Assembly (NCBI RefSeq): GCF_004341625.1
Contig: NZ_SLZG01000016.1
Span: 62,001-126,000 of the forward strand
From: Rhizobium sp. BK376
GTDB taxonomy: Bacteria > Pseudomonadota > Alphaproteobacteria > Rhizobiales > Rhizobiaceae
Length of the DNA stretch: 64,000 nucleotides
Reading direction: 5' to 3'
Within the stretch, counting starts at the first letter, position 1. Every line of letters begins with the position of its first letter. The position numbers and the translations under genes were made by a program. Shown here piece after piece: positions 7,963 to 17,070 of this stretch. The notes beneath the pieces are model-generated. The model was not told where the DNA came from and searched no databases. It worked only from the letters and a program-made list of their open reading frames with translations.

Positions 7963-8742
7963 ATGACGACACCATCGCTCAAAATTTCCGATCTCGCCGG
8001 CAAGGCGGTGCTGATAACAGGCGCATCGACCGGCATCGGGGCAGCGCTGGCCCGCGCATTCGCCGCGCAGGGCGCCCTAGTCGGCCTGCATTATAATTCG
8101 AGCGTCGATGCCGCCGAGAAGCTGGCCGCCGAAATCCGCGACGCCGACGGCACGGTTTTCCTGACGCGTGGCGATGCCTCGCGTTCGGGTGAAATGGTGC
8201 GTGTGGTCGAAGAAACCGCCGCTCATTTCGGCCATCTCGAGGGTCTGATCAACAATGCCGGTGGCATGGTTGCGCGCGTCCCCTACCAGGAAGCAACCGA
8301 CGGCAGCTATGACGCCGTCATGGATCTCAACGCGCGGTCGGTGATTGCGGCGTCGACAGCAGCGATCCCGCACCTCAAGGTCAGCGGTGGCTTCATTATC
8401 AACACCACCTCCATTGCTGCCCGCAACGGCGCGAGCAACGGAGCCGGTCTCTATGGCTCCTCCAAGGCATTTGTCGCGAACGTGACCCGCGGCATGGCAA
8501 AGGAACTGATCCCCTTCGGCATCCGCGTCAATGCCGTCGCACCTGGCGTTATCGAAACGCCCTTCCATGAGCGCTATTCGACCCAGGCGCAGCTTGCCGC
8601 CCAGCTCGCAACGATCCCGCAAGGTCGGCTTGGCACCGCCGAAGACTGCGTCGGTGCATACCTGTTCCTGGCTTCGTCCGCGCTCTCCGGCTACATGATC
8701 GGCCAGACGCTCGAGGTCAATGGTGGCCAGCTGATGCCCTGA
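7963..8742 (+). CDS. Short-chain dehydrogenase/reductase
   Basis: A 259-residue classical SDR starting at ATG 7963 behind AGGAGAAG. It has TGASTGIGAALA near residue 19, NNAGG, a catalytic Ser in INTTSIAA, and a YGSSK active site. The C-terminus YMIGQTLEVNGGQLMP is typical. It is probably co-transcribed with the aldo/keto reductase upstream and the epimerase downstream. An earlier in-frame start exists but lacks a ribosome site and would add sequence before the Rossmann fold. Confidence 0.9.
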   Translation: MTTPSLKISDLAGKAVLITGASTGIGAALARAFAAQGALVGLHYNSSVDAAEKLAAEIRDADGTVFLTRGDASRSGEMVRVVEETAAHFGHLEGLINNAGGMVARVPYQEATDGSYDAVMDLNARSVIAASTAAIPHLKVSGGFIINTTSIAARNGASNGAGLYGSSKAFVANVTRGMAKELIPFGIRVNAVAPGVIETPFHERYSTQAQLAAQLATIPQGRLGTAEDCVGAYLFLASSALSGYMIGQTLEVNGGQLMP

Positions 8743-8806
8743 CGAACTGTTCTCGCGCCAATCGCGCGGGCCAAGTTGCAGACCATAACATTGGGAGATT
8801 TCGACC

Positions 8807-9703
8807 ATGAGCAAGCGTATCGTCTTCACCGGCGGCAGCGGCAAGGCTGGCCGTCACGTCGTGCCCTACCTGCTGGACAAGGGCCACGAGGTCTTCAACC
8901 TTGACCTCGTTCCGCTGAACCATCCCGGCGTCAACACGCTGATCACCGACCTGACAGACAGCGGCCAGACCTTCAACGCACTCTCCATGCACTTCGACTT
9001 CAAGGGATTGGAGACGGGCAAAGGCCCCGCCCCCGTAGACGCCGTCGTGCATTTTGCTGCCGTTCCGCGCATCCTCATCCGGCCCGACAACACGACTTTC
9101 CAGGCCAATGTTGCATCTACCTACAACGTCATCGAGGCTGCGGTGAAGCTTGGCATCCGCAAGGTGATAATTGCTTCAAGCGAAACCACCTACGGCGTCT
9201 GCTTTGCGGAAGGCGACAAGGATTTCCACACCTTCCCGCTCGAGGAAGACTATGACGTCGATCCGATGGACAGTTACGGTCTCTCGAAAGTCGTCAACGA
9301 AAAGACGGCTCGTGCCTTCGCCATGCGGACGGGCGCCGATATCTATGCGCTGCGCATCGGCAACGTCATCGAACCGCATGAATATGATCGTTTCCCGGCA
9401 TTCGTCGCGGACCCGCCATCCCGCAAGCGCAACGCCTGGAGCTATATCGACGCCCGGGACCTCGGCCAGATCGTCCACCTCTGCGTGGAGAAGGATGGTC
9501 TCGGCTATCAGGTGTTCAATGCCGTGAACGATACGATCACCGCCAACGAACCGACGCGTGACTTCCTGAAGCGTTGGGCGCCGAACACGCCAGTTCATCG
9601 CGAACTTGGTGAATACGAAGCCCCCATCGCCAACAAGAAAATTCGCGAAGTGCTGGGCTTCAAGGAAGAGCACAACTGGCGCAACTACGTCCCCAAGACC
9701 TGA
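8807..9703 (+). CDS. NAD-dependent epimerase/dehydratase family protein
   Basis: A 298-residue extended SDR. The N-terminal GGSGKAGRHVVPYLLDKGHEV is the GxxGxxG NAD site, and YGLSK is the catalytic YxxxK. Members of this group include UDP-sugar epimerases and uronate/aldose dehydrogenases. The small size and the neighbours (aldo/keto reductase, SDR) favour a role in sugar or sugar-acid oxidation over cell-wall synthesis, but this is inference. It ends 15 bp before the convergent LysR gene. Confidence 0.85.
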   Translation: MSKRIVFTGGSGKAGRHVVPYLLDKGHEVFNLDLVPLNHPGVNTLITDLTDSGQTFNALSMHFDFKGLETGKGPAPVDAVVHFAAVPRILIRPDNTTFQANVASTYNVIEAAVKLGIRKVIIASSETTYGVCFAEGDKDFHTFPLEEDYDVDPMDSYGLSKVVNEKTARAFAMRTGADIYALRIGNVIEPHEYDRFPAFVADPPSRKRNAWSYIDARDLGQIVHLCVEKDGLGYQVFNAVNDTITANEPTRDFLKRWAPNTPVHRELGEYEAPIANKKIREVLGFKEEHNWRNYVPKT

Positions 9704-9718
9704 TGTAACACTTGGCCG

Positions 9719-10627
9719 TCAGGACGTCTGAAAGCGTCCGGCGCCGAGCAAGAGGTCCAGAAACGCCTTGGGCGCCCGATCGGCGGGCGCCTGTTCTGCC
9801 TCGCCGTGGGACGCGCAGGCAATCACCAGTTCCCAGCAGATTTCCGGTTCCGCAAGCCGGGCAATGCCGAGCGAAGGATGCTGCTCTTCCGCCACAACTT
9901 CGGGAACAAGAGCAACGCCGAGACCACGAGCGACCAATTCCAATTGCGTGTCGAGATCGCTGACCTCAAACGCGATTCGCCGCTCGATTCCCGCTTCATT
10001 GAAGCCACGGTCCACGAGCTGGCGCGTTCCCCAGGCCGGCTCGAAATCTACGAACGGCTCATTGGCAAAAGCCGAGAGGGGAACATTCTCGCGGCCGGCC
10101 AGGGGGTGGTCGGGCGGACATACCGCCACGAGGGCCTCGCAAGCGATCATGGTCGTCGCGATGCCGACCGGTGGATCGCAGAGCGGCACGATGGCAAGGT
10201 CAAGCCGGCCACTGCGGACCTTGTCGAGAAGATGCGACGAACTGCCTTGGCAGAGCCGCACCTCGATGCCGGGATAAAGCCCGTGAAACGAGGCAAGCAG
10301 AGACGGCAGATCAAGAAAAGCGGGCAGGCTCTGGACGGTGCCGATACTCAGCGTTCCACGATTGAGCCCCTGTATAGCCGTCACCGCATCGCGGGCATCG
10401 CGCACCGCATCAAGCGCAATACGCGCCTTGTCGAGGAACGCGCGGCCGACAGAGGTCAGCCGAACCTGTCGCGTGCTGCGAACGAAGAGTTTTGCCTCCA
10501 GTTCCTCCTCCAGCGCCCTGATCGAACTGGAAAGCGCGGACTGGACGACATTTACCCGCTGGGCAGCCCGGGTAAAGTGCTGCTCTTCGGCAACCGCCAC
10601 GAAATGCTGTAACTGCCTCAATTCCAC
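9719..10627 (-). CDS. LysR-family transcriptional regulator
   Basis: A 302-residue LTTR. The N-terminal helix-turn-helix is MELRQLQHFVAVAEEQHFTR with RVNVVQSALSSSIRALEEEL. The remainder is the two-lobe effector-binding domain (for example GTLSIGTVQSLPAFLDLP and SGRLDLAIVPL). The start is GTG 10627, preceded by AAAGGGG. It converges on the epimerase gene and is the only regulator beside the aldo/keto reductase operon, which makes it a candidate controller. LTTRs more often regulate divergent genes, which here would be the small protein gene at 10801. Confidence 0.9.
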   Translation of the reverse strand: MELRQLQHFVAVAEEQHFTRAAQRVNVVQSALSSSIRALEEELEAKLFVRSTRQVRLTSVGRAFLDKARIALDAVRDARDAVTAIQGLNRGTLSIGTVQSLPAFLDLPSLLASFHGLYPGIEVRLCQGSSSHLLDKVRSGRLDLAIVPLCDPPVGIATTMIACEALVAVCPPDHPLAGRENVPLSAFANEPFVDFEPAWGTRQLVDRGFNEAGIERRIAFEVSDLDTQLELVARGLGVALVPEVVAEEQHPSLGIARLAEPEICWELVIACASHGEAEQAPADRAPKAFLDLLLGAGRFQTS

Positions 10628-10800
10628 GAACGCGCCCCTTTATTCAGCGGTTGTGGCGATCAATAACATCGTCCCGTTCGGTTTCAAAGATAATGCTCTT
10701 TCCGAAGGTTACATTGCCGCCATGGTGTTGCGGCAAGCTTGCCTCTCGATCTGCTCGAAATGATCGGTTAGCATCGCCAGAAATTCCGAGGTATCCAGCT

Positions 10801-11136
10801 ATGTCCGTTCGTCCCCCGCAATCGTTCCGGCAGTTCTCAGCCGATGGTGGATTCAACGTTCTCGAATACGAACTCCTGTCGGAGCGCGCGAGTTCTCTTG
10901 GACGCAATGGACTAAAGGTGGAGAACGCGCTGGCTGCCTTGGCAGCATGGAATGCGGACCGGTCTACCGCTGCGCAGCGCGAAGCCCTCGTGAACGACGC
11001 CTCGGACGCGGTTTGGGCCTTCTTCATCCAGAGGGAAATTTGCGGCCTGCGAAATGGCCGCGATGTGATCCAGCGCTATCGGATTCCAAATGAAGTGATT
11101 GCCAAGGTGGGATCGGTGCGCAAGCAACCGGACTGA
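10801..11136 (+). CDS. Small conserved-looking hypothetical protein (possibly DUF6665)
   Basis: A 111-residue protein starting at ATG 10801 after CCGAGG. It is soluble, with no signal peptide or membrane segment. The middle reads as helical (NVLEYELLSERASSLGRNGL, then VENALAALAAWNADR). It resembles the short rhizobial family annotated as DUF6665; I recognise it from memory only. A longer in-frame reading back to 10651 exists but its extra N-terminus looks non-coding. It is divergent from the LysR gene. No function can be stated. Confidence 0.65.
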   Translation: MSVRPPQSFRQFSADGGFNVLEYELLSERASSLGRNGLKVENALAALAAWNADRSTAAQREALVNDASDAVWAFFIQREICGLRNGRDVIQRYRIPNEVIAKVGSVRKQPD

Positions 11137-11464
11137 TCTCAAAATCGCAAGCTGCTTCGGCGAAAGGCTGCCTCAGAGCGGCGAGCAACCTCCCCTAAAG
11201 GTATGTATGCCCAACATTAAACATCTGTAATTTCTTAATTTTCGGCAATCTGAATATAACCTACATTTAATTTGCAAATAGATTTCGATCTACTCATATT
11301 CTTCTCAAGAGATCGTTACAGAACAAACGTACAAAAGAGGAAATCACCCTCACTTGTACGATAGATACTCGACATCAGAAAACATAACTTCAATCCTGGC
11401 AGTATAAACTCCTGGATCGTGAGTAACTGTGCCGCCAGCCCACCGCTCTCAAGGGACTAGAAAT
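11137..11464. other. AT-rich intergenic region upstream of the Do-type protease
   Basis: The 328 bp are markedly AT-rich compared with the surroundings and have no credible ORF. A 7-bp dyad, CGTACAA (11328-11334) / TTGTACG (11354-11360), may be an operator or leader hairpin. The region must contain the protease promoter, but I cannot place it firmly. Confidence 0.5.
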
Positions 11465-12961
11465 ATGTCAAACATTCTTCGAAACCGTCGTACAGCCGCG
11501 CTCGTAGGGGCTGCCATCATTGCAGGATCCGTTTCCCTGCCCTTCGCAATCGATGCCTTCGCAGCTCCGGCGGAAGTCAGCAATCCAGTCGCATCCAGCG
11601 GTTCGTTCGCGTCGGTTGTCGACGCCGACAAGCCGGCAGTGGTCACGATTACCACAACCCTGAAGCCGACCAATGTCAGCGACGACGAAAACGGCAGCCC
11701 GATGGACGAGCAATTCAGGCAGTTCTTCGAAAACCAGGGCATTCCGGTGCCGGGCCAAGGCCAGGGCCAAAGCTCTCCGCGTCATTCGGCCGGCGAAGCC
11801 CTCGGTTCGGGCTTCATCCTCAGCTCCGATGGCGTGATCGTAACGAACAACCACGTCATCCAGAACGGCAAGGACATCAAGGTCACGCTGGACGACGGGA
11901 CCGAGCTTCCCGCCAAGCTCCTTGGAGCAGACGCCAAGTCGGATCTGGCAGTGCTGAAGGTAGAGGCCGGAAAGCAGCTCCCGACGATCGCCTGGGGCGA
12001 CTCCTCGAAACTGAAGCTCGGTGACCAGATTCTTGCAATCGGCAATCCGTTCGGCATCGGCACCACGGTAACGGCGGGCATCGTGTCGGCGCGCGGACGC
12101 GATCTGCATAGCGGTCCCTATGACGACTTCATCCAGATTGACGCCCCGATCAATCATGGCAACTCCGGTGGCCCCCTTGTTGACCGCGATGGCAATGTCG
12201 TCGGCATCAACACCGCGATCTACTCGCCGAATGGCGGCAGCGTCGGTGTTGGCTTCGCCATCCCCTCTGACGAGGCAAAGGCGATTGTTGCCAAGCTCCA
12301 GAAGAACGGCTCGATCGACCACGGCTATCTCGGCGTTCAGATACAGCCGGTAACCCAGGATGTCGCCGATGCAGTCGGGCTGTCAAAGGCCGAAGGCGCG
12401 CTTGTCGCCGCAGTAACCGACGGGACGGCAGCCGCACATGCCGGCCTGAAGGCAGGCGATATCGTCACCGGCGTTGGCAGCGAGACTGTAAAGAGCCCCA
12501 AGGATCTGTCGCGTCTCGTGGCTGACCTCTCTCCTGGTGCAGAAGAGAAGATGAGCATTGTTCGTGACGGCAAGTCCATGGACCTGAATGTCACGATCGG
12601 CGGCAACGATGACGGCAAGCTTCAGACAGCCGACGCCAAGGGCGGTGACATGAAGCAGTCAGGCCCGAGCATTGGCGTAGCACTCGCCGACCTTACCGCC
12701 GAGACAAAGGCTCAGCTCAACCTGCCGGACGACGCGACAGGTGCTGTCGTCGCCCAGGTTAACCCGGACAAAACCGCAGCCGCTGCCGGCATCCAGACGG
12801 GTGATGTCATCGTGTCCGTGAACGGAAAGGCCGTTCAGGATGCTCGTCAGGTCAAACTCGCTGTCGCCGATGCTGCAAAGTCGGGCAGAAAGTCAGTGCT
12901 ATTGCTGATCGAGCGCGGCGAAAACAAGTCGTTCGTAGCGGTCCCCTTCTCCGCCGCTTAA
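11465..12961 (+). CDS. degP: Do-family periplasmic serine protease (DegP/HtrA)
   Basis: A 498-residue protein. The signal peptide (MSNILRNRRTAALVGAAIIA, then GSVSLPFAIDAFA) ends near residue 33. The trypsin-like domain carries the triad His130 (NNHVIQ), Asp160 (SDLAVL) and Ser234 (GNSGGPLVD). Two PDZ domains follow, at about 295-390 and 405-495. It degrades or refolds damaged envelope proteins in the periplasm. The start ATG 11465 gives a proper signal peptide; the in-frame GTG upstream would bury it. The gene stands alone and ends at a very strong terminator. Rhizobia usually have several paralogues, so this need not be the main DegP. Confidence 0.93.
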   Translation: MSNILRNRRTAALVGAAIIAGSVSLPFAIDAFAAPAEVSNPVASSGSFASVVDADKPAVVTITTTLKPTNVSDDENGSPMDEQFRQFFENQGIPVPGQGQGQSSPRHSAGEALGSGFILSSDGVIVTNNHVIQNGKDIKVTLDDGTELPAKLLGADAKSDLAVLKVEAGKQLPTIAWGDSSKLKLGDQILAIGNPFGIGTTVTAGIVSARGRDLHSGPYDDFIQIDAPINHGNSGGPLVDRDGNVVGINTAIYSPNGGSVGVGFAIPSDEAKAIVAKLQKNGSIDHGYLGVQIQPVTQDVADAVGLSKAEGALVAAVTDGTAAAHAGLKAGDIVTGVGSETVKSPKDLSRLVADLSPGAEEKMSIVRDGKSMDLNVTIGGNDDGKLQTADAKGGDMKQSGPSIGVALADLTAETKAQLNLPDDATGAVVAQVNPDKTAAAAGIQTGDVIVSVNGKAVQDARQVKLAVADAAKSGRKSVLLLIERGENKSFVAVPFSAA

Positions 12962-12985
12962 GGGGCGCCATCGCTACGACGCTAG

Positions 12986-13018
12986 GGCCCCAGGATGCTT
13001 CATCCTGGGGCCTTTTTT
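12986..13018 (+). terminator. Strong rho-independent terminator after the protease gene
   Basis: A perfect 12-bp stem GGCCCCAGGATG / CATCCTGGGGCC with a 3-nt loop is followed by six T. It lies 7 bp from the convergent stop of the GMC gene, so it may also help end that transcript. Confidence 0.93.
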
Positions 13019-13024
13019 ATGAGC

Positions 13025-14680
13025 TCACCGGACTCCAGCGCGTGCCCGCGGACGCATATCATTACGCTCATGGGCAAAGACAGCCGCCGGCAGAGGCGGA
13101 AGTCCGCGGATAATGTCCGCGCCCTTCTCGCCGACCATGATCGTCGGCGCGTTGGTGTTGCACGACGGAACCCGTGGCATGACGGAGGAGTCGCAGACAC
13201 GCAGACCTTCCAGACCATGCACCTTCAGATCAAGGCCGACGACGGCATCAGGACGAGTACCCATCTTGCAGGTCCCGACAGGATGATGGTCGGTCTTTGC
13301 ATTGGCGCATCCATAATCGAAAAGCTGCTCGTCGGTGACGACCTTCGGACCTGGGAGGCGCTCCGCCAGCACAAACGGCTTCAACGCTTGCTGCTGCATG
13401 ATCTCCCGCGCGATCTTCAGGCCCTCGATCGACATCGTCCTGTCGTGCGGATCGGACCAGTAATTGGGATCGATCAGCGGCGCAGCCGTCGGGTCTGACG
13501 AAACCAGTCTCACCGTTCCGCGCGAACGAGGATGCAGATAGGCGGAATTCAAGGTAACGCCGGCATTTTTCAGTTTTTCCACGCCGGCCTCGATCCCGGA
13601 ACCGAGACCGAGATGGAACTGGATATCCGGAGAGCGTGCATCGGGGTCCGCATACCAGAAGCCGCCGGTCTCGAAGAGCGACGAGGCGACAGGACCGCTG
13701 CGAAACAGGATATATTCGAGACCGGCCCAAACGGTCCGGTGAAGCTTTGCGACACCGTCATACGTGTGATCGCCCGTGCATTCGGAAATAACGAAGAGAT
13801 CGAGATGGTCCTGAAGGTTTCCGCCGACGCCGGCGAGATCGTGGAGAACCTTTACGCCGACCGATTTCAGATGATCCGCAGGGCCGATTCCCGATTGCAG
13901 AAGGAGCTTTGGGGACCCGATCGCGCCTGATGTCACCAACACCTCCCGCTCTGCTCGCACGATCTCAGAGCCTTTTTCGGTGACAATTTCCACGCCTGTC
14001 GCACGATTTCCTTCGAGCACGATCCGCGCGACCCGAGCCCCCGTTCTGATCCTGAGGTTCTTTCGGTCCTTGATCGGAGAAAGGTAGGCCAGAGATGCCG
14101 ATGATCTGCGCCGATTGCGCTGGGTCAGCTGATAGAAGCCGACGCCGGCCTGCTGCCGACCGTTGAAGTCGTGATTGTGAGGGATGCCAAGTTCCTGCCC
14201 CGCCCGGATATAGGCATCGCAGATCGGCAACGCGGATACCGGCATTGAAACGCCGAGAGGGCCGCCATAGGAATGGTAATCGTCGGCGAAGCGCTGATTG
14301 TCCTCGGCGCGCTTGAAGTATGGCAGTATGGAGCGATAGTCCCAGCCTTCGCAGCCGTCCTCCGAAGCCCAGAGATCGTAATCTACGGCATTTCCGCGTG
14401 TATAGAGCTGCGCATTGATCGACGATCCGCCGCCAATGACCTTGGCCTGGGTATAGCGCAGCACCCTTCCCTTCATATGTTTCTGAGGAACGGTCTCCCA
14501 GCCCCAGCTTGCCAGGCCCTTTGTCATCTTCGCGAAACCGGCCGGCATGTGGAACAACGGATTCCAGTCGCGGCCACCGGCCTCAAGCAACAGGACATTG
14601 ACATTGGGGTCTTCGCTCAATCGGTTGGCCAGAACGCAGCCTGCAGGACCCGCACCCGTTATGATGTAATCGAATCTCAT
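13025..14680 (-). CDS. GMC-family FAD-dependent oxidoreductase (choline/alcohol dehydrogenase type)
   Basis: A 551-residue protein starting at ATG 14680 behind GGTGGAG. The N-terminus is the FAD-binding motif DYIITGAGPAGCVLANRLSE with VLLLEAGG. GMC signatures follow (GGGSSINAQLYTRG and SGAIGSPKLLLQSGIGP). The C-terminal active site HHPVGTCKMG supplies the catalytic His, and the end VCDSSVMPRVPSCNTNAPTI is typical. Such enzymes oxidise primary alcohols to aldehydes. It is the last gene of a minus-strand operon with an aldehyde dehydrogenase and CoA enzymes, so alcohol oxidation as the entry step is likely. It need not be choline: no BetB/BetI-type neighbours are present. Confidence 0.9.
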   Translation of the reverse strand: MRFDYIITGAGPAGCVLANRLSEDPNVNVLLLEAGGRDWNPLFHMPAGFAKMTKGLASWGWETVPQKHMKGRVLRYTQAKVIGGGSSINAQLYTRGNAVDYDLWASEDGCEGWDYRSILPYFKRAEDNQRFADDYHSYGGPLGVSMPVSALPICDAYIRAGQELGIPHNHDFNGRQQAGVGFYQLTQRNRRRSSASLAYLSPIKDRKNLRIRTGARVARIVLEGNRATGVEIVTEKGSEIVRAEREVLVTSGAIGSPKLLLQSGIGPADHLKSVGVKVLHDLAGVGGNLQDHLDLFVISECTGDHTYDGVAKLHRTVWAGLEYILFRSGPVASSLFETGGFWYADPDARSPDIQFHLGLGSGIEAGVEKLKNAGVTLNSAYLHPRSRGTVRLVSSDPTAAPLIDPNYWSDPHDRTMSIEGLKIAREIMQQQALKPFVLAERLPGPKVVTDEQLFDYGCANAKTDHHPVGTCKMGTRPDAVVGLDLKVHGLEGLRVCDSSVMPRVPSCNTNAPTIMVGEKGADIIRGLPPLPAAVFAHERNDMRPRARAGVR

Positions 14681-14693
14681 TGTCTCCACCCTG

Positions 14694-15476
14694 TCACAAG
14701 CGCGGTATTGAAAGACCACCGTCGGCGTTGATCACCGTGCCGGTCGCAAAAGCAAAGCTGCCGCTGGCAAGCGCTGTGCAAATCCTGCCGATATCCTCGG
14801 CGTCGCCCCAGCGTTTCATAGGAACCAGGCCGCCTTCGATCAGCGCGTCGTATTTGGACGCGACGCCCGCCGTCATGTCCGTGCGAACGATCCCCGGCCG
14901 CACCTCGAAAACGGAAATGCCTGACTCTGCCAATCGCAGCGCAAGCCCCTGCGAAAACGCTGAAAGGCCTGCCTTGCTTATGCAATAGTCCAGGCGCTCC
15001 GGCGAACTGGCCTCGGCAGATACGGAAGTAATGTTGATGACGGAACGGGGATGCGGCGGCACAGCACCCGATACCAGCATCGCCTTGACCACCGCCTGCG
15101 TGAAGAAGACCGTGCCTCTGAGGTTTGTCGACATGACAATGTCGAAATTTTCTGGTGCAAGCCCGAGGAAATCTCCCCGCACAACGGCTCCCACGCCGGC
15201 ATTATTCACCAGAGTGTCAATCCGCCCGAATTTGCGAAGCACGGCATGCGCTGTTTCCTCATGTTTCTCGACAGCACGGATATCGGCCTGGAGATAGACG
15301 ACTTCCGCACCCAACTCTTTGATGCTGACGACCGCGCCTTCGGCGGCATCAACGTCGTCGACACCGGTGATCGCAATATTGTATCCGGCCCTGGCCATCG
15401 CTGTGGCGACCCCAAAGCCAATGCCGCGTCGACCGCCGGTCACGACGGCGACGGGCTTTTCACTCATCTCTCCCAT
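14694..15476 (-). CDS. Short-chain dehydrogenase/reductase
   Basis: A 260-residue SDR with VTGGRRGIGFGVATAMARAG, NNAGVGA, a catalytic Ser in INITSVSA, YCISK, and a C-terminal GTVINADGGLSIPRL. The start is ambiguous between 15476 (MGEMSEK, with a better-spaced AAGGA/GAGGG) and 15467 (MSEK). The frame stays open further upstream, but that part looks non-coding. It lies between the aldehyde dehydrogenase and the GMC gene, 13 bp before the latter's start. It is a probable 3-hydroxyacyl or alcohol dehydrogenase step of the same pathway. Confidence 0.88.
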   Translation of the reverse strand: MGEMSEKPVAVVTGGRRGIGFGVATAMARAGYNIAITGVDDVDAAEGAVVSIKELGAEVVYLQADIRAVEKHEETAHAVLRKFGRIDTLVNNAGVGAVVRGDFLGLAPENFDIVMSTNLRGTVFFTQAVVKAMLVSGAVPPHPRSVINITSVSAEASSPERLDYCISKAGLSAFSQGLALRLAESGISVFEVRPGIVRTDMTAGVASKYDALIEGGLVPMKRWGDAEDIGRICTALASGSFAFATGTVINADGGLSIPRL

Positions 15477-15546
15477 GCCCTCATATCCTTCGATGCCCGA
15501 GGCACATAGCGTATGCCCCCGAGCCGCCCTCCCCGGCGTGCTGTTT

Positions 15547-17070
15547 CTATCCGCGCCTGTCGGCGGCCTGCGGCATCCACCAACCCGTGCGGGCGCCGAT
15601 ATGCATGTTGAGCGTCTTTGTTTCGGTGTAGTCCTCGACCGAATGGCGACCGAGTTCGCGGCCGAGACCGGATTGCTTGTATCCGCCGAACGGAAGCTCG
15701 GACGCACCATCCATGAAGGTGTTCATCCAGACAGTCCCGGCCCGAACCTTTCGCCCGATCGTCAGGCAGGTATCGAAATCACGGCTCCAGACACCAGCAG
15801 AAAGGCCGTAGTCGACCGAATTTGCGATCTCGACAGCCTCTGCGGTCGTCTCGAATGTCAGAACCGAGAGAACCGGCCCGAAGACTTCTTCACGCGCGAC
15901 CGCCATATCGGGCGTCACGCCTGAAAGGATGGTCGGTGCCATGAACTGACCCATACCGAGATCCAGGGTTTCACCGCCATGCGCCACTTCGACGCCCTTG
16001 TCTTTCGCGCCGGCAATGTAGGCGGCAACCTTCTCAAGATGCTGCGGAGTGATCATCGCGCCGACCTTGGTCGTCGGATCAAGCGGATCACCAACCTTGA
16101 CACCCCTCGCCAGTTCCGAGACGCGGCTCACCACGTCCTTGGCGATGCTCTTGTGAAGGATGAGCCGCGAGCCTGCATTGCAGCACTCGCCGGCATTGAA
16201 ATAGGCGCCGAACACCGCGGCATCGATGAACGCTTCGAGATCGGCATCTGGGAAGACGATCTGCGGGTTCTTGCCGCCCAGTTCCAGCGAGACTTTCTTC
16301 AACGTCTGCGCCGCATTTGTCATCGTCAGCTTTCCGACGCCGGTAGAGCCGGTGAAGGAGACCATGTCCACCTGCGGGTGGGATGTCATGACGGCTCCCA
16401 CCTCGGGGCCGGTGCCCGTCACAATGTTGACGACGCCATCAGGAACCCCCGCCTCCTGCAGGATCTCGCCCAGCACCAGCGTCGATCCGGACGTCAACTC
16501 CGACGGCTTCACCACGGTCGTGCAGCCCGCTGCCAAGGCAAAGGGAAGCTTCTGGCCGACAATCAGGAACGGAAAATTCCATGGGGTGATGATGGAGACA
16601 ACGCCGATGGCTTCGCGAAGAACGACGCCGAGCGTAGCTTCGCCCAGCGTATTGTAGCTCTCGCCGTGGAGGTCGCGTGCGAGCGCTGCCGCGTAGCGCC
16701 ATATGTCGACGGAGCCGGCGATCTCGCCTTTCACTTGGCTGATCGGCTTTCCCGCTTCGATCGCATCCAGATAGGCCAATTCCTCCGAACGGGCTGCTAT
16801 GAGATCGGCTGCCTTCAAGAGGATTCTGGAGCGCTCCGATCCGGTCATGCGCGACCAGGGTCCCGTGTCAAAGGCGTTTCGGGCAGCGGAGATGGCCCGT
16901 TCCGCATCAGCCTTGGAACCCGCCTGAAAGCTGCTGACGACAACGCCATGACTTGGCGCAACGCGCTCAATCGGGTCCGCGCTGGCGGACACCCACTCAC
17001 CACCGATCAGCATCTTGAAATGGCGAGCCTTATGGTCGCGCAGCGCCCTTGGATTCACTAGAACCGTCAT
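15547..17070 (-). CDS. NAD(P)-dependent aldehyde dehydrogenase
   Basis: A 507-residue ALDH-superfamily enzyme. It has the cofactor segment ITPWNFPFLIVGQKLPFALA, the catalytic Glu in LELGGKNPQIVF, the nucleophilic Cys in NAGECCNAGSRL, and the C-terminal motif ASELPFGGYKQSGLGRE. The start ATG 17070 overlaps the TAA of the upstream hydratase gene (TAATG) and has GGAGG in that gene's last codons. It probably oxidises the aldehyde made by the GMC enzyme to an acid, which the CoA-transferase could then activate. The pathway order is inference. Confidence 0.92.
   Translation of the reverse strand: MTVLVNPRALRDHKARHFKMLIGGEWVSASADPIERVAPSHGVVVSSFQAGSKADAERAISAARNAFDTGPWSRMTGSERSRILLKAADLIAARSEELAYLDAIEAGKPISQVKGEIAGSVDIWRYAAALARDLHGESYNTLGEATLGVVLREAIGVVSIITPWNFPFLIVGQKLPFALAAGCTTVVKPSELTSGSTLVLGEILQEAGVPDGVVNIVTGTGPEVGAVMTSHPQVDMVSFTGSTGVGKLTMTNAAQTLKKVSLELGGKNPQIVFPDADLEAFIDAAVFGAYFNAGECCNAGSRLILHKSIAKDVVSRVSELARGVKVGDPLDPTTKVGAMITPQHLEKVAAYIAGAKDKGVEVAHGGETLDLGMGQFMAPTILSGVTPDMAVAREEVFGPVLSVLTFETTAEAVEIANSVDYGLSAGVWSRDFDTCLTIGRKVRAGTVWMNTFMDGASELPFGGYKQSGLGRELGRHSVEDYTETKTLNMHIGARTGWWMPQAADRRG

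Noticed and set aside
13025..14680. Choline dehydrogenase betA
   Set aside because: The GMC fold fits, but betB, betC and betI are absent and the operon context points to a CoA-linked pathway.
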